Origin: Ophiosphaerella korrae
Taxonomy: Eukaryota; Ascomycota; Dothideomycetes; Pleosporales; Phaeosphaeriaceae
Length of the DNA stretch: 64,000 nucleotides
Reading direction: 5' to 3'
Assembly: GCA_028456385.1 (NCBI GenBank)
Contig: JALNQF010000025.1
Coordinates: 124,001-188,000 of the forward strand
Program-made: the position numbers and the translations under genes
Shown here: piece by piece, positions 12,151 to 23,028 of the stretch
Position numbering within the stretch: position 1 is the stretch's first letter
Layout: each line of letters starts with the position of its first letter
The notes under the pieces: model-generated
Database searches by the model: none
What the model saw: the letters and a program-made list of their open reading frames with translations, nothing else
What the model was told of the DNA's origin: nothing

Positions 12151-13044
12151 ATGCCCCTATCAAATCCTTACAAAGCTCAGAAGACACAATATAGTCATTG
12201 TAGTGTAGTAGAACACGCACATGATCATGGAGCGTTAGGTGAGCTTTGCAGCTCTGTAGGGAGCCGAGAGAGAGATCGAACGGGCATGGAGGCACCGAAA
12301 TTAACTTGCCATGCAGCACTTAACTCAATACATTCAACTAGTCTCACCGATTGCGAGTCGGTACCTGCTCCCTACTTCTACGTGCATTCTGGTGTGCCGC
12401 ATCATCAAAGGTTGCCAAACACCGATCCAGTTTTTGAAATGCAATATTCGGATGTAGCAGGGCCCACATCGTATTCCGAATGGAAATGGCTTTTCCCGCG
12501 TACCCCCCAAGGGTCAACCAAGTCGCTGGAGTATGAAAATCCAGAACAAAGAGTTATCCAACAGGACAATTGGCCTAACCTGGGCTATCCATATTATACT
12601 CACGATAGACTTCTACCCTTCGACAAAACTTGCGGAAATAAAAACGGTGTTTCCCATCACATGCCGGATACTGCTCAGGAGCTTTTGGAGACGAGGGGTG
12701 CAATGAACATGGAAACCCTAGACATGAGGGGCCCTCCCCAGGTGGGGCTGTCTAACAACACTAACCGAAACTTCAAGTTTCGACCGGGTTTTATGCCATA
12801 TCGCTCGTACCGGACCCAAATAGTCGAAGGCAGAGAAGTGTACATTTGTACTTTCGGATCCTGTAACAAGGAATATGCACAAAAATCAAATTTTTATCGT
12901 CACCACAGAGGATCGCACCGGGGGAGCCGCCAATACAAATGCCGCGTGGTCAACTGCGAACGTGCCCTTCATGGATTTGCGAGGAAGGACTGTCGGGATG
13001 ACCATGAATCAAGGATGCACACAAAGCGTGGCGCGGGGCATTGA
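12151..13044 (+). CDS. C2H2 zinc-finger protein
   Basis: Single-exon frame of 297 residues. The start at 12151 is the longest choice; an ATG at 12286 (MEAPKLTCHAAL) is as likely, since the first 45 residues look like noncoding composition. The C-terminal 60 residues carry two C2H2-like fingers. The first begins YICTFGSC and has spacing C-x4-C-x12-H-x4-H; the second begins YKCRVVNC, with C-x4-C-x15-H-x4-H. The second finger has a long loop containing an extra Cys and a run of charges, so it may be degenerate. The N-terminal two thirds is rich in Pro, Asn and Tyr and probably disordered. By family it is a DNA-binding regulator in the nucleus; no target can be inferred. The gene stands alone in AT-rich DNA between two HET loci. 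Confidence 0.7.
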   Translation: MPLSNPYKAQKTQYSHCSVVEHAHDHGALGELCSSVGSRERDRTGMEAPKLTCHAALNSIHSTSLTDCESVPAPYFYVHSGVPHHQRLPNTDPVFEMQYSDVAGPTSYSEWKWLFPRTPQGSTKSLEYENPEQRVIQQDNWPNLGYPYYTHDRLLPFDKTCGNKNGVSHHMPDTAQELLETRGAMNMETLDMRGPPQVGLSNNTNRNFKFRPGFMPYRSYRTQIVEGREVYICTFGSCNKEYAQKSNFYRHHRGSHRGSRQYKCRVVNCERALHGFARKDCRDDHESRMHTKRGAGH

Positions 13045-14829
13045 TTGAATGAGGACACTATTCCAGCCTGGTCTGAGTAATGAATGAGACAGCTTCGAGA
13101 TTTAAATATATCTCTAACTAATTTTTATGTATCCCAGTTTTGAAGTTGGAGATTGGAAAAAAATAGAGATAGTATTAAGAGTATTATACATTCTTGGATC
13201 CCATAAAACCCGCTATCTCGCAAACCTGTGCTGCGGCTTCTTCCATACATGAATAAATTTCCACCCGAAAATTATGTTGGCATCGCCACGTGCGCACCTG
13301 GTCGACAGAGAGCCTTATTTTAGGGTATAATCATATTCTCTCTTGAACATCTCCATTGAACTCTGATTACTGTATTATATTGGCTGCCTATTTTCAAATC
13401 GGTTAGAACCCGAGCAGGGGTTTGAGGAGTTGGATTTAGACTGTGTTCCGGTGTTATTTTCTAGCTACTAAGGTGTTTTTTATGAATATGAGACGGGCGA
13501 TCTCGGCTAAAGCCTTAGTAGACAACAGTAGAAAATAGAGATGTAAGGAAGCCCTAATTTAGCTATACTTTACAGCAAATCTGCATGAATATAGTCTGCT
13601 AGGTTCCTGTTTGCTTACTCAGTTTCCAGCCGGGTTGAAAATAGGCAGTATAAACAAATTTACCCACGCTCTATAAACTTACTACAAGGCTGAAAGGTCA
13701 TTATTGGCTTTGTGACTGCTGTGGCGCACACTTTCATGCTCGATCGCCACCCCTAGTCGATACTTCTGACGAAAGCGGTCTCCAATCCTAGCCAATGCAA
13801 GTGGCTGTAGCTATATACCTACTCGGATTCAAGCGTCAGCACATGACACTTTCTAATACATCTTAGAGCAGTACCTGCTTGTTAGATTTGTCTGATATAT
13901 AATTTGCATATCTCTAGCCTTAACACTGTCTCTAGTGAAACTGGCTTCACTTTCAAGAGCAGCTTACGAACCTAGCTACTTATCGTCCCGCTTTTCACAT
14001 CCAGTAAAGCGTCAGATTTGGGGACATGCTCCAAACACGCGCCTGATTATCTTCTGTCTCCATACCATCCCTCTATAAACTCCCAAACCATTAGCGATAT
14101 CGACTAACAAGACACGTTAGAAGTAACTTCGTCGCAAAGAGAGCTGTGCATTGGAGCAACGCCGATGCAAAGAAGGGAAGGCGACACGCGATTGGGTCGG
14201 AATAAAAAATATTGCTGTTCCGACAATTTGCGATGCATGTCAGAAGATATTTAGTAGAGGGGTCAATCCTCTGGGTTTGGGACAAGTACAGCAGACGGGG
14301 GCAGGTGTCACGCACTAGACATCCGGCTGCGCATCAACTCAACAGCGCCAACCGGAGAACCGAGATCTGGACCAACACGGCTACCATCGGTATGATGGCT
14401 CATCGCGTCATGACTAGATTGCGGAGAACCGATACTCGAGATAACGGCTCTCCACCAAGCTGCAACTGCGCAGAGACGAGTATATAGTATGGAAGATAGA
14501 GCAGCAGATAGAAAAACAGAGCACTCAATCAATCAATCTCAACTCACTTCAACCCATCTCATCAATCATTTGCAATCAATCAGTGACTCAGTTATCACGA
14601 GCAATTATCACATACTTGCAATCAGTCCACAGTCCACAACCATCACAAAGTGACCCTCAAATAAGACAACATTACAGCCTATGAGTATCATACAGAGGTT
14701 GACGCTGAGCCCCGACACTCATTTCATTTTGACGTTCTCGTACGTTGCGCACGTGGCTATGGGGTATGATTCAAGGCGCTTCCGGCGAAAGGTAGGCGTA
14801 TTCTCCTATATCGGGAATCTTTGAACACA
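13045..14829. other. AT-rich gene-poor region
   Basis: No convincing coding sequence. The end of this stretch (about 14520-14600) has many overlapping CAATC/CATC units and could be part of the former promoter of the HET pseudogene that follows. Confidence 0.5.
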
Positions 14830-15815
14830 TCGACTTATCTGAGCAGGGTTGATATATTCCCCAAAGATCCAGGGTCTTTCACTCACTACTGGCTTAGAAA
14901 GACCTTTGAAGCAATCCCTAGAATAGGTCGAAGGGTGCACAAAATTTCACGCAAAATGCAACACATTCGCAGAATCCCCACCCTGGTTTCCGACGCGTCT
15001 CATTGATCTCGGTTTGGAAGATGTATTCTACTTTCGTCTTATCGATACTAGAAGGGCTCCTCATCTAGGCCGGTATGTCACTTTGAGCTATTGCTAGGGT
15101 TCCGCTGCAACATTGAAGCTCACTACCGAAACCTTGAATGCATTCATAAACACCTACCAGAGTTAGAGCTACCCAAAAAACGTTCAGAGACACTATTGAG
15201 ATAACAAGGTGGCTTGGGGACGACTATCTTTGGATCGATTCACTGTGTATCATTCAGAACGCTCTATGCAACATTGTCGCCACTGTATCAGCGGACAGCT
15301 AAGGAGGACTCTTCTATGATTGATATTCTCGTATGGTATGTCCCTCTGTCATCGTATCACAATAGAGTGATTATCCTCCGTCCACATGTCAGATCTCTAA
15401 ATCGAAGGTTTGGGGAGACAGCCTTTCGGACGCCGTACTCAATACTCGGGGATGGGTTTCGCAAGAACGAATCTTAGCTCCAAGGATTATGCAATTTGCC
15501 TCGGACCAGATCTATTGGGATTGCCTCGAACTCCAAGCTTGCGAGGCATTTCCGAGGTGTTTGCTACTAATGGTGCACCGTCATGGTTTTAATCTTCCTG
15601 TAAAAGAGTTGAGACCTTTATGGCAACAACCTACTCTTCCAATGTTTGACAGCTATCACGTGTGGAATAAGATGGCGGAGGCCTGCAGTCGCACCCATCT
15701 AACCAAGTCAAAGGATAAATCAATCGCAATTTCCGCACTTGCCAAAGAAGCGCGTAGAGCCTTTTTCTCCTATAGTAAGGATTTAATTAAAATGACTACA
15801 CGTAGAACAAGGTAA
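14830..15815 (+). pseudogene. Decayed HET domain gene
   Basis: Conceptual translation across frames gives the successive blocks of a 6-type HET protein: an N-terminal Cys-rich segment, PTRLIDLG, GRYVTLSYC, LGDDYLWIDSLCII (about 15213-15257), RGWVSQERILAPR (about 15447-15485), then YWDCLELQACEAFP and the late block WNKMAEACSRTHLTKSKDKSIAIS. The blocks lie in different frames. A TAG stop at 15095-15097 replaces the invariant Trp of SYCWG, frames shift near 15165 and again between 15300 and 15390, and further in-frame stops occur. The TGG to TAG change equals CpA to TpA on the other strand, as RIP would produce. No function is expected. It lies in a region with two other HET genes (8.9 and 23 kb) but is not an obvious copy of either. 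Confidence 0.85.
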
Positions 15816-16342
15816 TGTAGCTCACTAACAATTATATAGAGTCACTCTTCTACAATTTTCTCCTATATATATACGCTAAGAAAGCGAGTAGCGTATAATG
15901 GAAAGTACTCAGCTACTCCTGCCTATGCCTCCAACATCACTCCAAAATTATCCGAGCATTGTTTCAAGGGTGTGGCAATCTTGACACCGCGACGATTTCA
16001 ACAACTGTTACTCTCAGAACTGAGGGTGCACCATATCACACCCGACATCGTGATAACTCAAAAATCATTTTTTAATCTTAAAATTATTCAGAAATATTCA
16101 TGTCACTCAATCGTAGGCCCTCCTTCTCTCTGGGCGATATGGTCTGAATGAGAGCAAGCTGAAGGGATATATGTAATAGCTGAGAAGTATGTTTGTGATG
16201 TTTCGGTGTTAGGGGCAATGGTTTTGTGATTGAGAAGCTTGTCAATCAGTATTGATCACCCTACTCTGGGGGTCAATATCTCCTCTGGCGTAGCGTTTAC
16301 TCATCTCCATTCAAAATCCCTCCTCTCAACCCCATCGAGGAC
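15816..16342. other. Intergenic
   Basis: This segment lies between the HET pseudogene and the 3' end of emw1. It is AT-rich at first. Nothing recognisable. Confidence 0.5.
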
Positions 16343-19120
16343 CTAATCCCTTCCCTTCAAATCATCCAACCTCTCCTTCAACCTATCCCACCCTGCACTA
16401 TCTTCCCAACTCTCCTTCCCCTTCCCCATTACACTCCTCATCGCGCTCCTCCCCTTAAACTTCCAATCCTTCGCCACAAGCTCCCCACTCCCTGCTGCCA
16501 ATCCCTCCGTCCTCTCCCTCACCCCCAATGCCTCATACGCATCTACAAGATCGATCGTCTGCCCCACAACCGCATCCCATTCCTTCTCCGTTCCGGATTC
16601 CCACTTAGGCTGGCTCGTCACCGCCCGCCACGCCTTCTCATGGCACTCGAGCGCCGACGATGGCCGATTTGTATGCGTGTACAGCGTCGCCAATACACTC
16701 CACAGATTTGGCGAAAAGGTTATTAGCGGCTTGATGTTTTTCTCAATCAGTTCGTTGGCCATGCGTGCTAGACCCGGGCGCGAGATGTCGAAGGCTTCGT
16801 CTGATCGCACGAGATCTTTGATCAGCATATCAAGGACCTTGGCATCGACGCACTTTTCGCCGTCTGTGGCGCCACGCAGCTCACAAATGTTTCTTTGGGA
16901 ATTGATTACGTCAGTCCAGGACGGTGGATCTGTGGACGCGGCTACTGCGAGGACATTGGACCAAATGCGGTAGTTGTTGTGTTTAAGTGTTGCTGCACGA
17001 CGAAATGCCTTCAACGCATCGGTTCGAGGATGATTGGTGATCTTTTTCTCATCGCCGTCTTCCGTTTTGGCTTTTGGACGTAGGTGGAGCAGAGCTGCGG
17101 CGAGGTTACTCCATGCCTCTGCATCCCGGTCGTCGAGCTGGACGCAGCGGGAGAATGCCTCGACGGCGTTTTTGAATTGTTGTAACTCGAGATATGCGCA
17201 GCCGAGGGCGAACCAGGCGGGGTGATATAGTGCGTTGACTTTCAAGGATAGGGCATACGCTTCTGCAGCTTTTTCGTAGTTGCGTGCAGCGATGTGGTGC
17301 TGGCCCAGTGAGCGTTGGGCACGCGCATAGCGTTTCCCTGACACTTCCCAGGCTTTTTCGTACATGGATAAGTCCTTGTCAATGTCTCCTAAGATGCAGT
17401 AGAAACGCGGTGCTTCGGCAGGTGGAGGGTCCCGAACAGGCCCTTCCCACTTCTCAGTATCTGGATCGGCATCGGTATCGTTGCCGTTTGTTGCATGGAA
17501 AAGCTGTCGCCGCATTACTTTGCGAGCTTTGTCTTCCTTCTCAGTTGCTGCCCAGCACAATGCCGCCTCAGCCCACATCTCCAACCGCTCGTATATCTCA
17601 AGCGCTGAACGCAAACCACCAATATGAACCCAGCGCGCAGCGAGTTCAGCCTCCAATTCCCAACGCGAGGGTGAACTGAGCGGAAAGATGTAGCGAATTC
17701 GCTCGCTCACTGAAGCTGTTTCTGCTTCTTGGGCCCGTGGCAGGAACGACGTGACCCTCTCGCTTGTCTCCGCGTCGGTAGTAGCCTCGCCAGAAGTTTC
17801 CGCAATTACTTGGTCGACAAGTGCTTGAAGCTGTAGTAGGCCACGTTCCATTGTCCTTGATTTGTACCCCTCGATCCGACTCCTTACTAGAAGAGCTTGC
17901 GTGTAAACTTGCCAGTTCGAGCTTCCGCCTTCTAGCACTCTTGTTGCATAAGGTATCGTTTCTTCTCTCGTGAGGCCATCTGCTGGGTTTGTGTTCTTGA
18001 TGCTTTCAGCCAGTGACAGCAATATCACCGAGTCTAGCGGATCAAGCAAAGGCTGATTCGCCGGGTCTAGCTCCGCCAGACTTGCAGGCAGCGTAGAACT
18101 CTCTTGGATATCTGTTGAAGCAGACTTCTCCGTGAACTGTATTGCCTCATGGAGAGTATCATCATTCAGATCTAGTGCCTTTGGTTTCGAGGCCTCATCG
18201 GCCGTGACATTTGACTCTGTGCTTACGCTTCGAGCCAATACAAGCAGCTGACTCGTGTCTTTTTGTTGAAACTTGGTCCGCTTGCCCATCAATCCAGTTA
18301 ATGCGAACTCAAACTTGCGTTGCCGGGCCGCTTTATCCAGATCCGCCCGTGCTTCCATATCAAGACCATGATGTGTGTGTATCGCAGCTCTCTCTAAAAC
18401 GAAGCTTGTGTACAGGTCTTCAAATTTTTCTGTCTTCCCAGAATCCAGAATTAAACTCTCAACTATTTTCAAATCATCATAAATCATACTTTGTAAACTC
18501 GACGCAGGCTCGCTCAGCAATCGTTGATGTGCAAAGTTCACTCGCAGTCGCGCCCACGCTGAAACGCCAATATTCTTTTGGATCGGCGGGCAAATCAAGA
18601 TAGTTTCAGCTAAGCATATTAGCTCAATGTTTGGTGTGAGTTTATATGCCGCGACACCATCTGTACTCAGCGAAGCAATAAGATCCGCACGAGTTTGGCT
18701 GAGGATTTCTTTGGAGTTCGAGACGACCTTGGGCAGGAGAATATCTGCAGATATGAATGGGAGTGGTGGCCCTGTTACAGTTGACTGTATGAAGGAATAA
18801 AGTGCTGCAACAGCAACGATAAGAAATAGGTGTTGCCGATAAAGCGCTGTTTCCTCAACCGGTATTCCTTGCTCTTCATTCCTTTTGGACAATATTAGGC
18901 CCAGTCGATGGAAGATGTAGTCGTTCCAAACCCCAAAATCCTCCCCTTGAAAATCTTTAGTTGCTTGGTTCTCTTCATGCCCGAGTAAGATCTGAACTTC
19001 TGGATGTTGGAAGATGGTCAAGAAGTCGCCCGATTCGACAGCTTCGAGGACGACATCTAGAACGGCAGCAAGCTCATCTGGCAGCGAATTGCGAAAGAAG
19101 CTTATGAGAGCGTCCGCCAT
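16343..19120 (-). CDS. emw1: TPR protein Emw1 / TTC27 homologue
   Basis: Single uninterrupted frame of 925 residues, close to the length of yeast Emw1 (about 900). The N-terminal 450 residues are helical and weakly conserved. The C-terminal half holds tetratricopeptide repeats, clearest in consecutive helical pairs around AARNYEKAAEAYALSL, YHPAWFALGCAYLEL and FKNAVEAFSRCVQLD, and later WSVLATLYTHTNRPSSALECHEKAW. This arrangement matches the Emw1/TTC27 family, essential in yeast and linked to cell-wall integrity, and in animals to pre-rRNA or snRNP chaperone-like functions. It is probably a soluble scaffold. It is a housekeeping gene inside an otherwise accessory stretch, which suggests the HET loci accumulated around it. 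Confidence 0.88.
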   Translation of the reverse strand: MADALISFFRNSLPDELAAVLDVVLEAVESGDFLTIFQHPEVQILLGHEENQATKDFQGEDFGVWNDYIFHRLGLILSKRNEEQGIPVEETALYRQHLFLIVAVAALYSFIQSTVTGPPLPFISADILLPKVVSNSKEILSQTRADLIASLSTDGVAAYKLTPNIELICLAETILICPPIQKNIGVSAWARLRVNFAHQRLLSEPASSLQSMIYDDLKIVESLILDSGKTEKFEDLYTSFVLERAAIHTHHGLDMEARADLDKAARQRKFEFALTGLMGKRTKFQQKDTSQLLVLARSVSTESNVTADEASKPKALDLNDDTLHEAIQFTEKSASTDIQESSTLPASLAELDPANQPLLDPLDSVILLSLAESIKNTNPADGLTREETIPYATRVLEGGSSNWQVYTQALLVRSRIEGYKSRTMERGLLQLQALVDQVIAETSGEATTDAETSERVTSFLPRAQEAETASVSERIRYIFPLSSPSRWELEAELAARWVHIGGLRSALEIYERLEMWAEAALCWAATEKEDKARKVMRRQLFHATNGNDTDADPDTEKWEGPVRDPPPAEAPRFYCILGDIDKDLSMYEKAWEVSGKRYARAQRSLGQHHIAARNYEKAAEAYALSLKVNALYHPAWFALGCAYLELQQFKNAVEAFSRCVQLDDRDAEAWSNLAAALLHLRPKAKTEDGDEKKITNHPRTDALKAFRRAATLKHNNYRIWSNVLAVAASTDPPSWTDVINSQRNICELRGATDGEKCVDAKVLDMLIKDLVRSDEAFDISRPGLARMANELIEKNIKPLITFSPNLWSVLATLYTHTNRPSSALECHEKAWRAVTSQPKWESGTEKEWDAVVGQTIDLVDAYEALGVRERTEGLAAGSGELVAKDWKFKGRSAMRSVMGKGKESWEDSAGWDRLKERLDDLKGRD

Positions 19121-19612
19121 TTCAAAATCTTATTTCGTTTTTATCATTTGAGGGGTGGTTGTAAATTACTTCACTCCACCTTGCGGGATGAGTAACATGG
19201 AGAAAATTGGGCTGTGGCGAGCTAACCGTATTAGGCGATGGTAAGAGAAGTACCCGATGCGCTTCGAGAAAAAGGGCGTCGTTTCCTTACGAGTTCTTGA
19301 GCTGAAACTCACTTCAAGTGACCATCATGGTAGCAGAAAATTTCGAAAGCATAAAATCTTGTTCTTGATGATATCATTGCCGCCATCCGTTCTACTTCTC
19401 AAGGGGCTATCTCGTGGACTGCTGGGCGAGCGCCACAAAATTTGAATATTAATTAGACACACACATATAATGGTCTCATCATTCAAGGCAAGTTCATAAC
19501 TTTAAGTCATGGTATCTCATTAGGAAGTTCCAACACATTGGTACAGCTGCGCAGATATAACCAGTTGTCGCAAACAATCACAAACACGGCGCTACCAACC
19601 ATACTGTCCAAC
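19121..19612. other. Intergenic
   Basis: This stretch holds the emw1 promoter and the 3' flank of the glycine-zipper gene. Nothing else is visible. Confidence 0.5.
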
Positions 19613-20594
19613 TCAGTGCCTTCGGTGCTTTCCATGTTTCCCATCACTACTGGAGGAGCTGCTACTGCTACTGCTTCGACCACCTCGGCTGTGGCTCCTA
19701 TGCTTCTTCTTCTTATGGCCATGGCTGCTGCCATGGCTGCTTTCGGGATACAAGCCGCCCAGTGCGGCAGACGAGCCCCCGTATGATGATCCATGGTGGG
19801 AAGATCCATGATTGGAACTGTGACTGCCGTGCGACCTGTGCTTCTTCTTCTTTTTTTCTTTGTCGTCTTTTCTGCGGTTTCTGTCAAAAACTGGTTCCAA
19901 TGAGTGCTTGACATATCGAAGTACTTACTTGTCACTGAGCATATTCGCGCCGATCGCGCCAGCAACCATACCTCCAAGCGTACCAAGAGTTCCACCACCA
20001 AGCTTGTTGCCGAGGAATGCGCCGCCAGCACCTCCGACGAGGGTTGAGCCTAGGCCGCGTTCACCTTCGCCAGGCCCGCCTGGAGCTCCAGGTTGGCCAT
20101 GCTGTTGCGCTCCGTATCCGTGCTGTTGGTCATAGCCCTGCTGTCCCTGTTGTTGGTGGTCGTTGTAGCCAGGCTGGCCATATCCATGTTGTTGTTGTTG
20201 TTGCTGCTGCTGGTAAGGGGCTTGGTAGGGAGAGTGGCTGCGGTTGGGATCGTAGCCCTGGTCGTGTTGGCCCTGGGGCGGGGCGTTGTAGCCTTGTTGC
20301 TGGTATGAATCATGCGGCGGTGGGTATGCGCCCTGGGAAGCGTTAGGTGTTGCTCTATCTTCCTTGCGCTAGAGTAAAAAGGGTGCCCACCTGTTCTTGG
20401 GGAGGGTATGGGCTGTGCGACTGCCCACCACCGTACTGGTCATGGGGCAGCTGCCCATAGCCCTGACCTTGCGATGGGTAATTCTGAGCATGGCCATAGC
20501 CTTGCTGTCCTTGTTGTCCTTGGTGTACGCCGTCATAGCCGTAGTTCTGCTGGCCCTGGCCTTGGCCGCCGCCATAGTAGTCGTGGCTAGACAT
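19613..20594 (-). CDS. Q/G/Y-rich glycine-zipper protein with basic Ser/His tail
   Basis: Three exons on the minus strand: 20594-20391, 20332-19929 and 19880-19613, giving 291 residues; introns are 58 and 48 nt. The N-terminal 170 residues are almost entirely Gly, Gln, Tyr, His, Pro and Ser (YGGGQGQGQQ, a run of eight Gln near residue 108), a prion-like low-complexity composition. A 45-residue hydrophobic glycine zipper follows (GLGSTLVGGAGGAFLGNKLGG, then TLGGMVAGAIGANML), of the glycine-zipper 2TM type, able to form paired membrane helices. The tail is Lys/His/Ser-rich with KKKKKHRSHGSH and a run of ten serines. Similar fungal proteins are known only as conserved glycine-rich proteins. Membrane insertion and phase behaviour are inferences from composition. 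Confidence 0.8.
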
Positions 20595-22336
20595 ATTGGG
20601 GGTAGCAGGTTATGTTCAAGTTTAGGGATGGAATGTAGGCAGTAGGTAAGCGGAACAATAGGTAGATATAGGCAGAAGGATCAGCTCGGGGGCTAAAATG
20701 ATTTGCTTACGGCGGAAGACCTAAACAGGATAGAGGAGATGAGGAGGGGCAGTCACAGGCGGTTGCCCGGAGGCGTTTGCGACATCACACGCGCGCTCGA
20801 ATATGACATGATTAGAGTTCACGCGCTGCTTGCCACAACTGGGGGCGCCACATGTTGCACATTCCCGGCTTGGGTAGCATCACTGCAAATGCGGCGAAGT
20901 CCCGATTGCTTTGGTGGAGATCGCGGTGGAGTTGATGACGCAAGCGCGAGGGTCTGTGGCTGTGCATCCCGGCGCCACACTACTTATTGGACGGCTTGGC
21001 GCCGGGGTTTTATCACTGCGACACCATCTCCACAGGTCGGATGTAGATTGGTGTTTTCATTAATCTCGGCCAATAGGCATGATCAGGTATACGCCAGTCA
21101 AAGCTAGATGTAGGCTAGCTATGCCGCACTTGAGTGCAGTTCCACAGTTCTCAACACAGAACTATAGTGCCATATTAGCATCGGCGTCATCAGAGCTAAA
21201 GGAAGAGATGTACCAAAGAGCATTCATACGCTACTTCCGGAAGAGGGTTCTACCATCACAAGGCCTGAACGCAATAGATGCTGTGAATCGCACGGCCCCA
21301 ATCTGCAGGAAGAGATCCAACAGAGTATGCCATGTCCTCGCTGCCGATTTCGAACGGCCTATCCTTGGTCATGGGACACCCGTAATCGCTGCTGGTATTA
21401 GTGTCATCCCACGAAGCCTTTCATCAATAGTAGCCTACATGTGAAATCGGCATCGTCGGGCCTTCTCGACCCTCACACTGCGCACCTGGCCATCCAAGTT
21501 TCCAAAAACGTTGTCGAGATCGGTACAATAATCATTGGCAGGTATAGCGATAGATCTGCCTGTGAATCCAGGTGAGGTGTAGATGGTGGCGCCGTAGTCG
21601 TCGCCGAACTAAATATCTTGTCAGCGGAGCAAATAAACGAGGACTATCAGTGATACGCACAACCAAAGCAAAAAGAAGGTTGCTCATGAGAGTGAGAGCT
21701 AGTACGATAATCTTCATCCTAGTTGGTAGTTGCAATAGTTCAGAGATTCTTAGGAGCGAAAGATCGATGAATTATACCCCAGGGCCTAGCAAATAGTGAC
21801 CGGTTCAAAAGTGAATCTAGGTACAATCAGAGTATACCAACACTTATTTGACTATACTGGAAGGTGACTAACTAGTGAAAATCTTTAAAATCATGTGACA
21901 ACTTTCCTACCTGAAGTAAACCCTGATACCTCGTTTTGTTGATTTAGGAATCGAAAATAAATAGTGGAGAAATTACAATACCTCGATAGCTTTGGCCTTC
22001 AGGTTCACGGTAATCAGCGTGCAACATGGAATGCAAATATATCCATACCAAGGACTTTTACTCCGCGAATCACCTAGAGTTTGAAATCCCACCTAACCGA
22101 AAGCCTCTTGTGTATTTTTAGTTACTCCAGTATAGGCATTGCTCATTAATTGTTCCCATTGATTTGCTGTATACCTAGGTATCCCTAGCCGATTCATTTT
22201 CGACCTCGGGAATCCCCTTTCAGGCAAACACCAATTGCTTGATTTCGTGAACTTATTTGACTTTGATATCGATGTTTCTATGTAATTGATGTACAAAAAT
22301 AATAGGGATACAAGTTTTATTATTTCTCTCTCAATC
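20595..22336. other. Gene-poor stretch
   Basis: The first few hundred bases are GC-richer and probably the promoter of the glycine-zipper gene. The rest becomes AT-rich. Short frames have no recognisable content. Confidence 0.5.
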
Positions 22337-22540
22337 AGAACGCGCAAATCTCGCAGCTGAAAGAGGCCCTTGAAAATGCTGTCGATAAGAACGAGGAATG
22401 GAACAAAGTTTGGGCCCAATACAACTAGAAGCCCGGCCAAGAACGTGAGAACATAAGGAGGAAAGACTAGATATCAGCTGAACTCTATAATCAACTTGCA
22501 CCATTGAAAAAAAGACAAAGGAGACGGGGTGGTAGATGTT
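22337..22540 (+). pseudogene. Relic coding fragment, charged helical protein
   Basis: After a pyrimidine-rich tract ending in CAG near 22337, one frame reads a hydrophilic helical segment (ISQLKEALENAVDKNEEWN, then VWAQYN, KPGQERENIRRKD and ISAELYNQLAPLKKRQRRR) interrupted by two TAG codons at positions where Gln (CAG) would fit. The composition is far from random AT-rich DNA. The stops fit C to T change in CpA context. The source family is not recognised, and both ends are lost. This may be the last trace of a gene. Confidence 0.35.
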
Positions 22541-23028
22541 TTGCAAACTACAATGAAAGAAGCTAAGATGTTCCGTGAGTTGAGTACATTGCCGGGCTTT
22601 TCAAATTTGGATACGACGGATCTTAGCTGGCACATATTGATAGGTTCAGGATTCATATTTTCCTGTATCTTTTACCATTTTAAAGAAACTATTTTGACAA
22701 GTATAGTCTGAGCAGAGGTTATTGGTGATACTTGGCCTGTCTTTATAAAAATATGAGGATTACTTCAGCCTTGCATTTCGAATTGTATCTGAGACCTGCC
22801 GCTATTTCAAGGTCATAATTCGGGCGTATAGGAGGCAACGTCTTGCTAACTGGAGAATTTGTGTAATTTTGACTCGAGCAGGCTTCCGGCTTTGAGCGGT
22901 TGGCTCGTCTGAATTCGTCGAAAGGGAACCAGGCTTGTAAGCTTTCTGCGCACTTGGACAGCCCCTTTGATGTGATGGTGTTGAATTGTAGAGCTTGGGT
23001 GGCTAAAATACTTGAGTACTGTAACCAC

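Noticed and set aside
22093..22440. 115-codon minus frame with hydrophobic start
   Set aside because: Antisense of the relic fragment; no family motif and poor start context.
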